DNA of 64,000 bases from Metabacillus litoralis (GTDB lineage: Bacteria > Bacillota > Bacilli > Bacillales > Bacillaceae): the NCBI RefSeq assembly GCF_020524045.1, contig NZ_JAIVKL010000005.1, forward strand, positions 62,001 through 126,000, in the 5' to 3' direction. Below, piece after piece: positions 37,934-47,773 of this stretch. How positions within the stretch are numbered: the stretch's first letter is position 1; the number at the start of each line of letters is the position of its first letter. A model generated the notes under the pieces. The model was given only the letters and a program-made list of their open reading frames with translations. It was not told the origin of the DNA and searched no databases. The translations under genes were made by a program, and so were the position numbers.

Positions 37934-39919
37934 ATGAGTAAAAAGTTATATCATGGAGCTGCGTACTATCCAGAATTGTGGGATGAGGAAGCGATTGAGG
38001 AAGATATAAAATATATGATTGAAGCTGGCATCAATGTTGTAAGGATGGGAGAGTTTGCTTGGTCAATCGTTGAAAAAGAAGAGAGACAAATTGATGTGAC
38101 ATTTTTTCTAGATATTATTGAAAAGTTGAGTATGCATGGGATTGAAACGGTGATGTGTACACCGACTCCAACACCTCCAATTTGGTTAACGCACAACCAT
38201 CCAGAGCGAATGCATGTTAATGAAGATGGACAAATTATGAGTCATGGCTCAAGACAACATATATGCACGAATAATGAGTACTTTCGAGAAAGAGCTGCGA
38301 TTATTACAGAGGAAATTGCAAAAGCAGTAGGAAATCATCAAAGTGTCATTGGTTGGCAATTAGATAATGAATTTAAATGTCATGTTAGTGAATGTATGTG
38401 TGAAAACTGTAAAGATTTATGGCATAAATGGTTAGAAAATCGTTATGAATCTATTGATCAATTGAATGAAGCTTGGGGTACTCATATTTGGAGTCAATAT
38501 TACCATAGCTTTGACCAAATTCCCCAACCCATTTCAACTCCATTTCTTCATAATTCATCGTTAAAAACAATGTACCAGCTTTTCTCTTATGAAAAAATAG
38601 CAGAATTTGCTGATGAGCAGGCTGAAATTATTCGAAAATATTCTGCTGCACCTATTACTCACAATAGCACAACCTTTTTTCATGTTGATAATGAGAGACT
38701 ATATAAAAATTTAGATTTTGCTTCATTTGATACATACGCAGAACAAAGCAATTTTGCAGCTTATTTATTCAATTGTGATTTGTGGAGAAATTTTAAAAAA
38801 AACAGGGATTTTTGGATTATGGAGACAAGTCCATCATATAGTGCTTCACTTGAAAGTCATGCAACTCCACATCCAAATGGTTATCTAAAAGCCGAGGCGG
38901 TTGCTGCGTACGCATTAGGAGGAGAAGCATTTTGTTATTGGCTTTGGAGACAGCAGCGAACAGGATGTGAACAGCCTCACGGATCTGTTATTAGTGCATG
39001 GGGTAAACCAACAGTTGGATTTGAAAATGTAAAGGAAGTCGAGGCTGCAAGAAAAGAAATAGAGTCTATCATTTTATCGACAAAACCAATACAGGCTGAA
39101 GTAGCAATAACCTATTCTGACATTGCAAAAGCCTACATGAAAACAGAACCACACCGAAATTTAGATTATCGTTCATTAGTAGTAAAATTTTATGAGAAAT
39201 TTGTAAAAGCAGGATATCATCGTGATCTTCTTCCAGAGGGTGCGAATTTACAGGGATACAAATTATTATTTACGCCATTTATTCACAATCTAACAACCGA
39301 GTATCGTAATAGAGCAGAAGATTTTGTAAAGAACGGAGGAATATGGATAGTCGGGCCTATAACAGGAGGGCGGACAGAGCATCATACAATTCATACAGAT
39401 GCAGCGCTAGGGGAGTTGGACCAAATAGCTGGTGTTGAAACATTATTTACATACCCAATGGATGGAACTCAAACAACTGGAGAATTCATGGGTGAAGTTG
39501 CACCGCTAAGCTTATGGAGCTCAATTTTTGAGCCAAAAGAGGCTAAAGCAGTTGGATTCATCAATGATGGAATTTCTAAAGGTAAGGCATTTATGACAGA
39601 ACACACTGTTGGAAAAGGAAAAGTTGTTATGCTTGGGTCACTGCCAATAGAAGAATCAGGAGAAAAACTTCTTGTAAAATGTCTAAATCATTATGCTGAA
39701 GAAGCGAATGTTGTACTAAAATCAGATGTATCAGAGGGTACAATAGTTGTTCCAAGACAAGGAGCCAATGAAGTTGTGTGGATAATTGTTAACATGGATG
39801 GAAACGGAGGCTCGGTTACAATTCCTTATGATGCAGTTGATGGAATTACCGGAGAATTCATTTCAAAAGGAACATATGAAGTTAACGCTTATGAACATAA
39901 AGTGATTTCTTTTCAATAA
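37934..39919 (+). CDS. yesZ: GH42 beta-galactosidase (YesZ-like)
   Basis: 661 residues from ATG 37934; the ATG at 37925 sits too close to GGAG. The (beta/alpha)8 barrel has acid/base Glu146 in QLDNEF and nucleophile Glu297 in IMETSP. Cys111, Cys154, Cys156 and Cys159 form the zinc site of the GH42 group. A beta-galactosidase trimerisation domain lies at about 385-600. It removes galactose from RG-I-derived oligosaccharides in the cytoplasm. It is distinct from the second GH42 at 51310, which serves galactan. Confidence 0.92.
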   Translation: MSKKLYHGAAYYPELWDEEAIEEDIKYMIEAGINVVRMGEFAWSIVEKEERQIDVTFFLDIIEKLSMHGIETVMCTPTPTPPIWLTHNHPERMHVNEDGQIMSHGSRQHICTNNEYFRERAAIITEEIAKAVGNHQSVIGWQLDNEFKCHVSECMCENCKDLWHKWLENRYESIDQLNEAWGTHIWSQYYHSFDQIPQPISTPFLHNSSLKTMYQLFSYEKIAEFADEQAEIIRKYSAAPITHNSTTFFHVDNERLYKNLDFASFDTYAEQSNFAAYLFNCDLWRNFKKNRDFWIMETSPSYSASLESHATPHPNGYLKAEAVAAYALGGEAFCYWLWRQQRTGCEQPHGSVISAWGKPTVGFENVKEVEAARKEIESIILSTKPIQAEVAITYSDIAKAYMKTEPHRNLDYRSLVVKFYEKFVKAGYHRDLLPEGANLQGYKLLFTPFIHNLTTEYRNRAEDFVKNGGIWIVGPITGGRTEHHTIHTDAALGELDQIAGVETLFTYPMDGTQTTGEFMGEVAPLSLWSSIFEPKEAKAVGFINDGISKGKAFMTEHTVGKGKVVMLGSLPIEESGEKLLVKCLNHYAEEANVVLKSDVSEGTIVVPRQGANEVVWIIVNMDGNGGSVTIPYDAVDGITGEFISKGTYEVNAYEHKVISFQ

Positions 39920-39947
39920 AATTAATGAAGAACACGGGGGAATCAAC

Positions 39948-41324
39948 ATGACGAATTTACAATCACTTAAAGTTGCTTATATTGGCGGGGGATCTAAGGG
40001 GTGGGCAATAAATTTAATGAATGATCTTGCTTTAGAAAGTAGAATTTCAGGAACTGTCGCTTTATATGATATTAATTATGATGCTGCACAGCGCAATGCG
40101 CAGATAGGAAATAGAATCTCAAAGCATGAAAAAGCAAAAAGCAATTGGAAGTATGAAGCTGTTACAACAATGGAAGAAGCATTAACAGGAAGTGATTTTG
40201 TTATCATTTCTATTTTACCAGGTACATTTGAGGAAATGGCATCTGATGTTCATACACCTGAAAAATATGAAGTGTATCAATCTGTAGGAGATACAGTTGG
40301 TCCTGGTGGGCTTGTCAGGGCGCTTCGGACAATACCCATGTTTGTAGAAATGGCTGAATCTATTAAAAAGTATGCACCAGAGGCATGGGTAATTAATTAT
40401 ACAAACCCGATGTCACTTTGCACTCGAACACTTTATGAGGTATTTCCAGAAATAAAGGCCTTTGGCTGCTGTCATGAAGTATTTGAAACACAGAATTTGC
40501 TAGCTGAAGTTGTAAAAGAATTTCTCAATAAAGAAGTGCAAAATCGCACTGATATTAAAGTGAATGTACTAGGTATTAACCATTTCACATGGATTAATCA
40601 AGCTAGCTATCAAAATATTGATATAATGCCTTATTATAAACAATTTGTAGAAAAGTATGAAGAAACAGGTTTTGAAAAAGAAGAAGGGGAATGGAAAAAA
40701 AGTGTTTTCTCATCTTGCAATAAAGTAAAGTTCGATTTATTTAAGAAATATGGCTTAATAGCTGCTGCAGGTGATCGACATTTAGCAGAGTTCATGCCTC
40801 CAACGTATTTGAAAAATCCGGAAACAGTCGCTTATTGGAAATTTCATTTAACACATGTAGATTTTAGAAAGAAAGATTCAATAGAAAAAGTGAATCATAA
40901 TCAAGCTTTAATACAAGGAAAAGAAGAGCTAAATCTTACCCAATCAAGTGAAGAAGGAGTAAACATTATTCTTGCACTACTAGGTATTGAAGATTTAGTA
41001 ACAAATGTGAATTACCCAAATAAAGGTCAAATTGAAGGCTTACCTCTAGGAACAATTGTTGAAACAAATGCTTTATTCAAAAAAGACTCTGTTCAACCAG
41101 TATTTGCAGGAAAGCTTCCGTTAGACATTCATAATATGGTCAGTAGACATGTGATCAATCAAGAATCAATTTTAAAAGCATCATTAACTAAAGATAAACA
41201 ACTAGCATTTAATACATTTGTTAATGAACCACTACTATCATCAGTAAGTAGAGAAGACGCAGAGAAATTATTTAATGAAATGCTAGAAAATACGAAAAAT
41301 TATTTAACAGGTTGGGCTATTTAG
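39948..41324 (+). CDS. lplD: GH4 alpha-galacturonidase (LplD-like)
   Basis: 458 residues. The N-terminal Rossmann fold has VAYIGGGSKGWA for NAD+, and the metal site includes CCHEVFE (Cys/His, about residues 173-179) and GINHFTWI (His near 207). GH4 enzymes use NAD+ and Mn2+ in a redox-assisted mechanism. Relatives named LplD act on alpha-galacturonides, which fits an RG-I backbone oligosaccharide. AACACGGGGGAA precedes ATG 39948. It closes the hydrolase operon, with a terminator directly after. Confidence 0.9.
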   Translation: MTNLQSLKVAYIGGGSKGWAINLMNDLALESRISGTVALYDINYDAAQRNAQIGNRISKHEKAKSNWKYEAVTTMEEALTGSDFVIISILPGTFEEMASDVHTPEKYEVYQSVGDTVGPGGLVRALRTIPMFVEMAESIKKYAPEAWVINYTNPMSLCTRTLYEVFPEIKAFGCCHEVFETQNLLAEVVKEFLNKEVQNRTDIKVNVLGINHFTWINQASYQNIDIMPYYKQFVEKYEETGFEKEEGEWKKSVFSSCNKVKFDLFKKYGLIAAAGDRHLAEFMPPTYLKNPETVAYWKFHLTHVDFRKKDSIEKVNHNQALIQGKEELNLTQSSEEGVNIILALLGIEDLVTNVNYPNKGQIEGLPLGTIVETNALFKKDSVQPVFAGKLPLDIHNMVSRHVINQESILKASLTKDKQLAFNTFVNEPLLSSVSREDAEKLFNEMLENTKNYLTGWAI

Positions 41325-41340
41325 TTTTTTATAGTGGAAG

Positions 41341-41373
41341 AAACAAGGTTCTGTTAAGGTGCCTTGTTTTTTT
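41341..41373 (+). terminator. terminator of the RG-I hydrolase operon
   Basis: AAACAAGG pairs with CCTTGTTT around a ~13-base loop, followed by five more T residues. Confidence 0.85.
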
Positions 41374-41397
41374 GTGGTAAGATCTTTATTCCTAAGC

Positions 41398-41880
41398 AAA
41401 AGGTCGTTATAGAGCTGATGAAGGACAAAAACGAGAGGAAGTTCTGAGGAAAAGTCCGTCATAGAGCTGATGAAGGACAAAAGCGAGAGGGAAGCTGGAG
41501 CAAAAGTCCGTCATAGAGCACATGAAGGACAAAAGCGAGAGGAAAGCCTGGGTAAAAGTCCGTCATAGAGCACATGAAGGACAAAATTGAGAGGAAAGCT
41601 GGAGGAAAAGGTCGTCATAGAGCTAATGAAGGACAAAATTGAGAGGGAAGCCTGAGGAAAAGGTCGTCATAGAGCCCATGAAGGACAAAATTGAGAGGGA
41701 AGCCTGGGCAAAAGTCCGTCATAGAGCTAATGAAGGACAAAATTGAGAGGGAAGCCTGGGCAAAAGTCCGTCATAGAGCTAATGAAGGACAAAATTGAGA
41801 GGGAAGCCCGAGCAAAAGTCCGTTATAGAGCCCATGAAGGACAAAATCGAGAGGAAAGCTGGAGGAAAAGGTCGTTATTC
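41398..41880. repeat. 52-bp tandem repeat, nine units plus a partial one, each with a hairpin
   Basis: Nine consecutive units of exactly 52 bp run from 41398 to 41865, then 15 bp of a tenth. Each contains GTCCGTCAT (or GGTCGTCAT/GTCGTTAT) followed by a seven-base loop AGAGCNN and ATGAAGGAC, an inverted repeat with one mismatch. Then comes AAAA(G/T)(C/T)GAGAGG(G/A)AAGC. Variation is concentrated in the loop and the unit ends. There is no open frame through it. It lies between the GH4 terminator and the lyase promoter. Confidence 0.92.
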
Positions 41881-42269
41881 TTAATCACAATCTAAAGAAA
41901 AACCTTATTTTTTCCAAAAATCTTCCCGACAATTAGAAATCTATTAAACAACACTGATTTTTAATATAATGTAACGGTTTTTTATATGTATCTAAGAAAA
42001 TGAATTACTTATAATTGAAATAGTTTCTTGATCACACTAATTAATGAAAAGGCTTACAAAAAAACTAGTTAAGAAAGGAGCCTACGTATAACCACGGAGA
42101 AGCTTATTTCAATTGGTGTACTTGAATTTATTTAAGAAAGTTACTTAATTAAATAGCTAGCAATGAATATACTAACCAATCTAGTTAAAATCAAATAGAA
42201 TTCAAAGTAATATTAGCCTCACTGTATTTTGCACTTTTTCTACTACTAATGAAGGGTGATGAATCAATT
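41881..42269 (+). other. long leader region of the PL11 lyase gene
   Basis: No gene is seen in ~390 bp. It holds a cre-like site at 42044-42058 and a purine-rich GAAAGGAGC at 42074-42083 that is followed by no open frame, possibly a vestigial ribosome site. The real start of the lyase comes about 190 bp later. Confidence 0.4.
42044..42058 (+). promoter_or_regulatory. cre-like site before the PL11 lyase
   Basis: ATGAAAAGGCTTACA matches the strict cre consensus except for G in place of the central C. Confidence 0.5.
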
Positions 42270-44840
42270 TTGAGGAAACAATCTATTACTAAAAAACTAG
42301 TTACTTTATCTCTAGCAGCTCCACTTCTTTTTACAGGTTTTCAAAGTAGTGCTTCAGCCGTAACATCTCAAACGAATAAACATAACGTCCAAGATCGTTC
42401 TGTTCAGCTCGAATATTTAGACAGAGGTCTTGTCGCTACAAATACTTCAGAGGGTGTATTTTTAAGTTGGCGACTTTTAGCTGATGAAGTGTCAGGATAT
42501 TCTGAAACTGGTTTAACGGGTGTTAATTTCAATGTTTATCGTGATGGTAAGAAGCTCGGAACAGTTGAAGATAGTACAAACTTTTTAGATAGTAATGGTA
42601 CAAGTACATCTAAATATTATGTGGCTGCCGTTAAAAATGGGAAGGAAATTGACCAGAGCTCTGAAACAACACCATGGGAAAATACATATGTTGATTTGAA
42701 GTTAAAAAAGCCTTCTGATGGTGTCACACCAAGTGGTGAAGCTTATTCTTATACAGCTAATGATATGAGTGTTGGGGATGTTGATGGAGATGGCAAGTAT
42801 GAATTTTTTGTGAAATGGGATCCGACAAATTCTAAAGATGTATCACAAAAAGGTTATACAGGAAATACGTATATTGATTGCTATACATTTGATGGGGAAT
42901 TGTTGTACCGTATTGATCTTGGAGTTAATATCCGCTCTGGTGCTCATTATACCCAATTTTTAGTATATGATTTTGATGGGGATGGAAAATCAGAATTAAT
43001 GTTCAAAACAGCACCAGGTACAAAAGTGATAAAGTTTGATGCAAAAGGAAATGTTAAATCTGAAGAATTTATTACAATGCTCAAAGAAGATAAAAAAGAA
43101 GGGTACAGTCATCAAGATGATTATCGAATGAGTAGTGAGGATTATTATAATCATGTTGTTGATATGTTTAAGAATTGGCATAATCATGAGGAAGTTGTAA
43201 ATGGTAATTGGCCTGCATCACTTGAAGAAGCCTTCGGAATTGAAAAGAAATATGATTACCCGTTATCAACTGAAGATGCTGAAAGTTTAGCAGATTACTT
43301 TATTGATGAATATGCTCCAAGCAGAAGTAGCCGTAATGATTTAAGAGATTTTGAAGGATTTATTGTGAAAGGTCCTGAGTATTTAACTGTTTTTAATGGA
43401 GAAACCGGCTCTGAAATGGAGACTATTCGTTATAAACATGAACGTCATGATGACGGATTAATGTGGGGAGATTACGCGATGTCGCGAATTGAGCCAGGAA
43501 ATCGAGTGGATCGCTTTTTAGCGGGAGTAGCTTATTTAGATGGGAAGAAACCATCCGCTATTTTCTCAAGAGGATATTATACAAGAGCAACACTCGTTTC
43601 ATATAGCTGGGATGGTAAACATCTTAAAGAAGAATGGGATGTTGATAGTGGTTGGACACCAATGACGAATCCATTTAATGATGGACCACATGGAAGACTT
43701 GGTACAAGTGAGGAATTTGGTTCACTTACAACTCAAGGGGCACACTCTTTAAGTACAGCTGATGTTGATGGAGATGGTAAGCAGGAAGTGATTTATGGAT
43801 CTTCTACAATTGATCATGATGGTTCTTTGTTATATAGCTCAAGTGATGTGATGCCACCTCAAAGTGCTACCCCAGGTGTAACAGCTGGCTTAGGACATGG
43901 TGATGCATTACATGTTGCAGATATCGATCCTAATAGAGAAGGCTTAGAAATATTTATGGTTCATGAAGGTGGACGCTATGCTCCTTACGGCTATGCACTT
44001 AGAGATGCTGCAACTGGAGAAGTTATATATGGTGGCTATACTGGTAGAGATACTGGTAGAGGAATGGTAGGTGATATTGATCCTGATCAAAGTGGATTAG
44101 AAACATGGGCTGTTGGTTTGTGGACTGCTAATGGAACACAGCTTGATACACGCTCACCTGGAACGAATATGAATATAAAATGGTCTGCTGATATGACAAC
44201 ACAGATCGTGAATGGATCAGGAGATAAAACACCAACAATCGATGATTGGAAAAAAGGAACAGTTTTAACTGCCTCAGGTACAAAAACAAATAATGGTACA
44301 AAAGGAAATCCATCATTAGTTGCTGATATTTTTGGAGATTGGCGTGAGGAATTGCTTGTTCGAACGGATGATAGTCAATCAATTAGAATATATTTAAACA
44401 CAGAAGTAACAGATCGTAAATTATATACATTGATGCATGATGCACAATATAGAACAGGTATTGCTTGGCAAAACGCAGGATATAATCAACCAGCATATCC
44501 AAGCTATTATTTTGCTTCTGACACTGATTGGCAAAGTGTTCCACAGCCTGATATGAAAATGCCTAATGAGTTAACTTCTTTAAGCAATCTAGTAGACATA
44601 TATGAAGAAAATGGAGAGCTGAATGGCTCAATTATACGTAAACTTGAAAATACGTTAAAACAAGCTCAACATCATATTGACAAAGGCTCTGATAAAAAGG
44701 GAATTTCCTTCTTAGAGAAATTCATTAAACAGTTAGATCAAAAACAGAAGAAAAAAGAAGTTAGCGAAAATGCAAAATCAATTTTAACAGCTAAAGCTGA
44801 AAGCATAATAATCAATATTAATGAACGATCTGAAAAATAA
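42270..44840 (+). CDS. yesW: PL11 rhamnogalacturonan lyase, secreted, with C-terminal extension
   Basis: About 856 residues from TTG 42270, which follows AAGGGTGA; an in-frame ATG at 42249 has no ribosome site. The signal peptide ends near SSASA (about residue 30). The eight-bladed PL11 propeller shows calcium-loop motifs DVDGDGKYEF, DFDGDGKSEL and DVDGDGKQEV. It cleaves RG-I backbone between rhamnose and galacturonate by beta-elimination. It is longer than B. subtilis YesW/YesX (about 610-620), mainly through a segment around 250-370 and a Lys/Glu-rich helical tail after about 775. The tail resembles the repeat or attachment helices of other secreted Bacillus enzymes. YesW versus YesX cannot be decided. 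Confidence 0.93.
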   Translation: MRKQSITKKLVTLSLAAPLLFTGFQSSASAVTSQTNKHNVQDRSVQLEYLDRGLVATNTSEGVFLSWRLLADEVSGYSETGLTGVNFNVYRDGKKLGTVEDSTNFLDSNGTSTSKYYVAAVKNGKEIDQSSETTPWENTYVDLKLKKPSDGVTPSGEAYSYTANDMSVGDVDGDGKYEFFVKWDPTNSKDVSQKGYTGNTYIDCYTFDGELLYRIDLGVNIRSGAHYTQFLVYDFDGDGKSELMFKTAPGTKVIKFDAKGNVKSEEFITMLKEDKKEGYSHQDDYRMSSEDYYNHVVDMFKNWHNHEEVVNGNWPASLEEAFGIEKKYDYPLSTEDAESLADYFIDEYAPSRSSRNDLRDFEGFIVKGPEYLTVFNGETGSEMETIRYKHERHDDGLMWGDYAMSRIEPGNRVDRFLAGVAYLDGKKPSAIFSRGYYTRATLVSYSWDGKHLKEEWDVDSGWTPMTNPFNDGPHGRLGTSEEFGSLTTQGAHSLSTADVDGDGKQEVIYGSSTIDHDGSLLYSSSDVMPPQSATPGVTAGLGHGDALHVADIDPNREGLEIFMVHEGGRYAPYGYALRDAATGEVIYGGYTGRDTGRGMVGDIDPDQSGLETWAVGLWTANGTQLDTRSPGTNMNIKWSADMTTQIVNGSGDKTPTIDDWKKGTVLTASGTKTNNGTKGNPSLVADIFGDWREELLVRTDDSQSIRIYLNTEVTDRKLYTLMHDAQYRTGIAWQNAGYNQPAYPSYYFASDTDWQSVPQPDMKMPNELTSLSNLVDIYEENGELNGSIIRKLENTLKQAQHHIDKGSDKKGISFLEKFIKQLDQKQKKKEVSENAKSILTAKAESIIININERSEK

Positions 44841-44853
44841 ATCAATTTAACAG

Positions 44854-44901
44854 CTACCTTAGAATAGATTGCAAGACTTTCTATTTTAAGGTAGTTTTTT
44901 T
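44854..44901 (+). terminator. terminator of the PL11 lyase gene
   Basis: CTACCTTA..AATAG pairs with CTATT..TAAGGTAG around a 15-base loop, followed by TTTTTTTG. Confidence 0.85.
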
Positions 44902-44919
44902 GTAAAGCTTTTTAATCAA

Positions 44920-45081
44920 GGCTGTTTTCATAAACTTTGTTGTTTTTAGAATACTGATAGAAACAACTCTGTAAAAAGTCTAGTGGCATCTTTTCTTCTA
45001 CAGATCGCACCATTTATCCGATAATACACTGGTTCTAACAGAGAAAAACGTCAATAAGCAACAATCTTTCAGAAAAGAGCC
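44920..45081 (-). mobile_element. MITE-like repeat, copy 5 (162 bp)
   Basis: Opposite orientation to copies 1-4: begins GGCTGTTTTCATAAAC and ends CAGAAAAGAGCC, core AAGTCTAGTGGCATCTTTTC. It is flanked by TTAATCAA at 44912-44919 and 45082-45089, a perfect 8-bp duplication. Confidence 0.92.
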
Positions 45082-45089
45082 TTAATCAA

Positions 45090-45251
45090 GGCTTTTTTCA
45101 TAAACTTTGTTGTTTTTAGAATACTGATAAAAACAACTCTGTAAAAAGTCTAGTGGCATCTTTTCTTCTACAGATCGCACTATTTATCCGATAATACACT
45201 GGTTCTAACAGAGAAAAACGTCAATTAGCAACAATTTTTCAGAAAAGAGCC
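45090..45251 (-). mobile_element. MITE-like repeat, copy 6 (162 bp), tandem with copy 5
   Basis: Nearly identical to copy 5 and the same length, separated from it only by the shared TTAATCAA. It is followed by TTACTCAA (45252-45259), one base different. The pair probably arose by recent tandem duplication of element plus target site. Confidence 0.92.
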
Positions 45252-45332
45252 TTACTCAAAGATAGTTTAAACTAATCAAAGTAACAGGTTTTCTTGATCT
45301 TTTTGTATATATTAGTTGTGGCTGATGCCTAT

Positions 45333-45950
45333 TTATAACGATTGAAAAATCTGACTGAAAATATAAATAGCCATTATCCAAATAATTACTGCTGAAATTT
45401 GATTTATGTACCTTAAAAATTTCCCATTTGTATCTAGCTGTCCGATTTTTCTACCTGTAATAGCAAGTGCAAGAAACCAAAGCCAAGAAATAGCAATACA
45501 GGAGAGTGCGAAAAGCCATTTTTCTGTTCCACTATAAGCTAATGAACTAGTACCAATCACTCCTATTGTATCCATAATCGCATGGGGATTTAATAGTGAT
45601 ACAGAAGCTGCAAATGTTATCTGTTTTTTAGGTGAAAATTGATTTAGCTCCTGATGTTTTTTTATTTGAGAAGAATCCCGCCACATTACCCATCCCATAT
45701 AAATTAAGAACAAAAATCCAACAAAAAAAATAATAGTTTTTAACCAAATAAAATTAAAAACAATAAGTGAAACACCAGTAACAGCTAATGAAATTAAAAA
45801 TGTATCACAAATGGCTGCAGTAAAAATTGCAGGTAAGGCGTTTGTGAATTTTTTATGGGTGGCTCCTTGTGTAAATACAAAAATATTTTGTACTCCTAAA
45901 GGTAAAATTAGACCAAATGCTAAAATTATTCCGTGAAGAAATGGTTCCAA
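45333..45950 (-). CDS. LysE/ArgO family amino-acid exporter
   Basis: 205 residues on the minus strand with five to six hydrophobic segments. The N-terminal GLILPLGVQNIFVF is the LysE-family hallmark. AAGGAGGG serves a TTG start at 45950. The family exports lysine, arginine or other metabolites. It is not linked to pectin use and is convergent with the lyase gene, with the tandem repeats between them. Confidence 0.9.
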   Translation of the reverse strand: MEPFLHGIILAFGLILPLGVQNIFVFTQGATHKKFTNALPAIFTAAICDTFLISLAVTGVSLIVFNFIWLKTIIFFVGFLFLIYMGWVMWRDSSQIKKHQELNQFSPKKQITFAASVSLLNPHAIMDTIGVIGTSSLAYSGTEKWLFALSCIAISWLWFLALAITGRKIGQLDTNGKFLRYINQISAVIIWIMAIYIFSQIFQSL

Positions 45951-46067
45951 AACTTTCCCTCCTTTTCTCTCATAATAGAATAACGAAAAAGGATCATTTT
46001 GTCTCCAATCTATTGGATGAAATTCTCGACAACTATTCCTGTAAAAAAAATACTACATATATGATTT

Positions 46068-46271
46068 CTATTTATTTTGATTAGGTAAATATCTTAAAAA
46101 AAGAAAACTCGTGATTAAATAGTAAATTCCTAAAATACCGAAACAGTCTTGTATAATGGTAAATAAATTAAAATCTTTGATAAAATATGTCCATATAAAA
46201 AAACTTATCAAAAAAATTATTGGAAATAAAATAAAATAACCGATGAAGTAAATTTTTTTCATATTGTTCAT
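46068..46271 (-). CDS. small two-segment membrane protein, unknown
   Basis: About 67 residues from an ATG at 46271 preceded by GGTGG; an in-frame ATG at 46283 lacks a ribosome site. There are two hydrophobic segments (about residues 6-26 and 37-58) and a short polar tail. No family is recognised. It may share a promoter region with the divergent ganR. Small size and weak evidence leave coding status open. Confidence 0.5.
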   Translation of the reverse strand: MNNMKKIYFIGYFILFPIIFLISFFIWTYFIKDFNLFTIIQDCFGILGIYYLITSFLFLRYLPNQNK

Positions 46272-46421
46272 GAAAACCACCATTACTTTAATTGATATTA
46301 TAGTAAGCTTGTATTCTTATTTTATCGTATCATAAATAATGGAATTTTTGCTAATTAATTAACAAAATAATAATACGAAGAATTTTAATACTTTACATAT
46401 TCGTAAAATGTAGTAAAATAA

Positions 46422-47485
<1,064 letters not shown>

Positions 47486-47506
47486 ATAAAGGTTAATATA
47501 TTAATT

Positions 47507-47548
47507 AAAGTGGTGAATCTTATTAAGTTAAGATTCACCACTTTTTTG
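47507..47548 (+). terminator. terminator of ganR
   Basis: AAAGTGGTGAATCTTA and TAAGATTCACCACTTT form a perfect 16-bp stem, followed by TTTG. Confidence 0.92.
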
Positions 47549-47648
47549 TTTTTTTCGAGAAATACTTAAATACTAGTACATGATAATGATTTATAGAACC
47601 TTAAAGAAACGTGTGAAAATACTACGAAAATTTGTTCTTATTAATTTC

Positions 47649-47688
47649 GTAAATATTTTTACTGATTATAGTAAAATATTTGTTTACT
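47649..47688 (+). promoter_or_regulatory. candidate GanR operators before ganS
   Basis: Two inverted repeats: GTAAATATTTTTAC (47649-47662) and AGTAAAATATTTGTTTACT (47670-47688). Both share the AGTAAA/TTTACT arms seen at the ganR operator. A third AGTAAAGCGTTTCC at 47718-47731 may be a weak cre or additional half-site. Confidence 0.55.
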
Positions 47689-47773
47689 TATTTTTTCTCT
47701 CGTGATATATTATTTTTAGTAAAGCGTTTCCATTAATAGAAACCGCTGATATTACTAAAGGGGGACAAATATA

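Noticed and set aside
41398-41880. CRISPR array
   Set aside because: The whole 52-bp unit is conserved, there are no unique spacers, and no cas genes are nearby.
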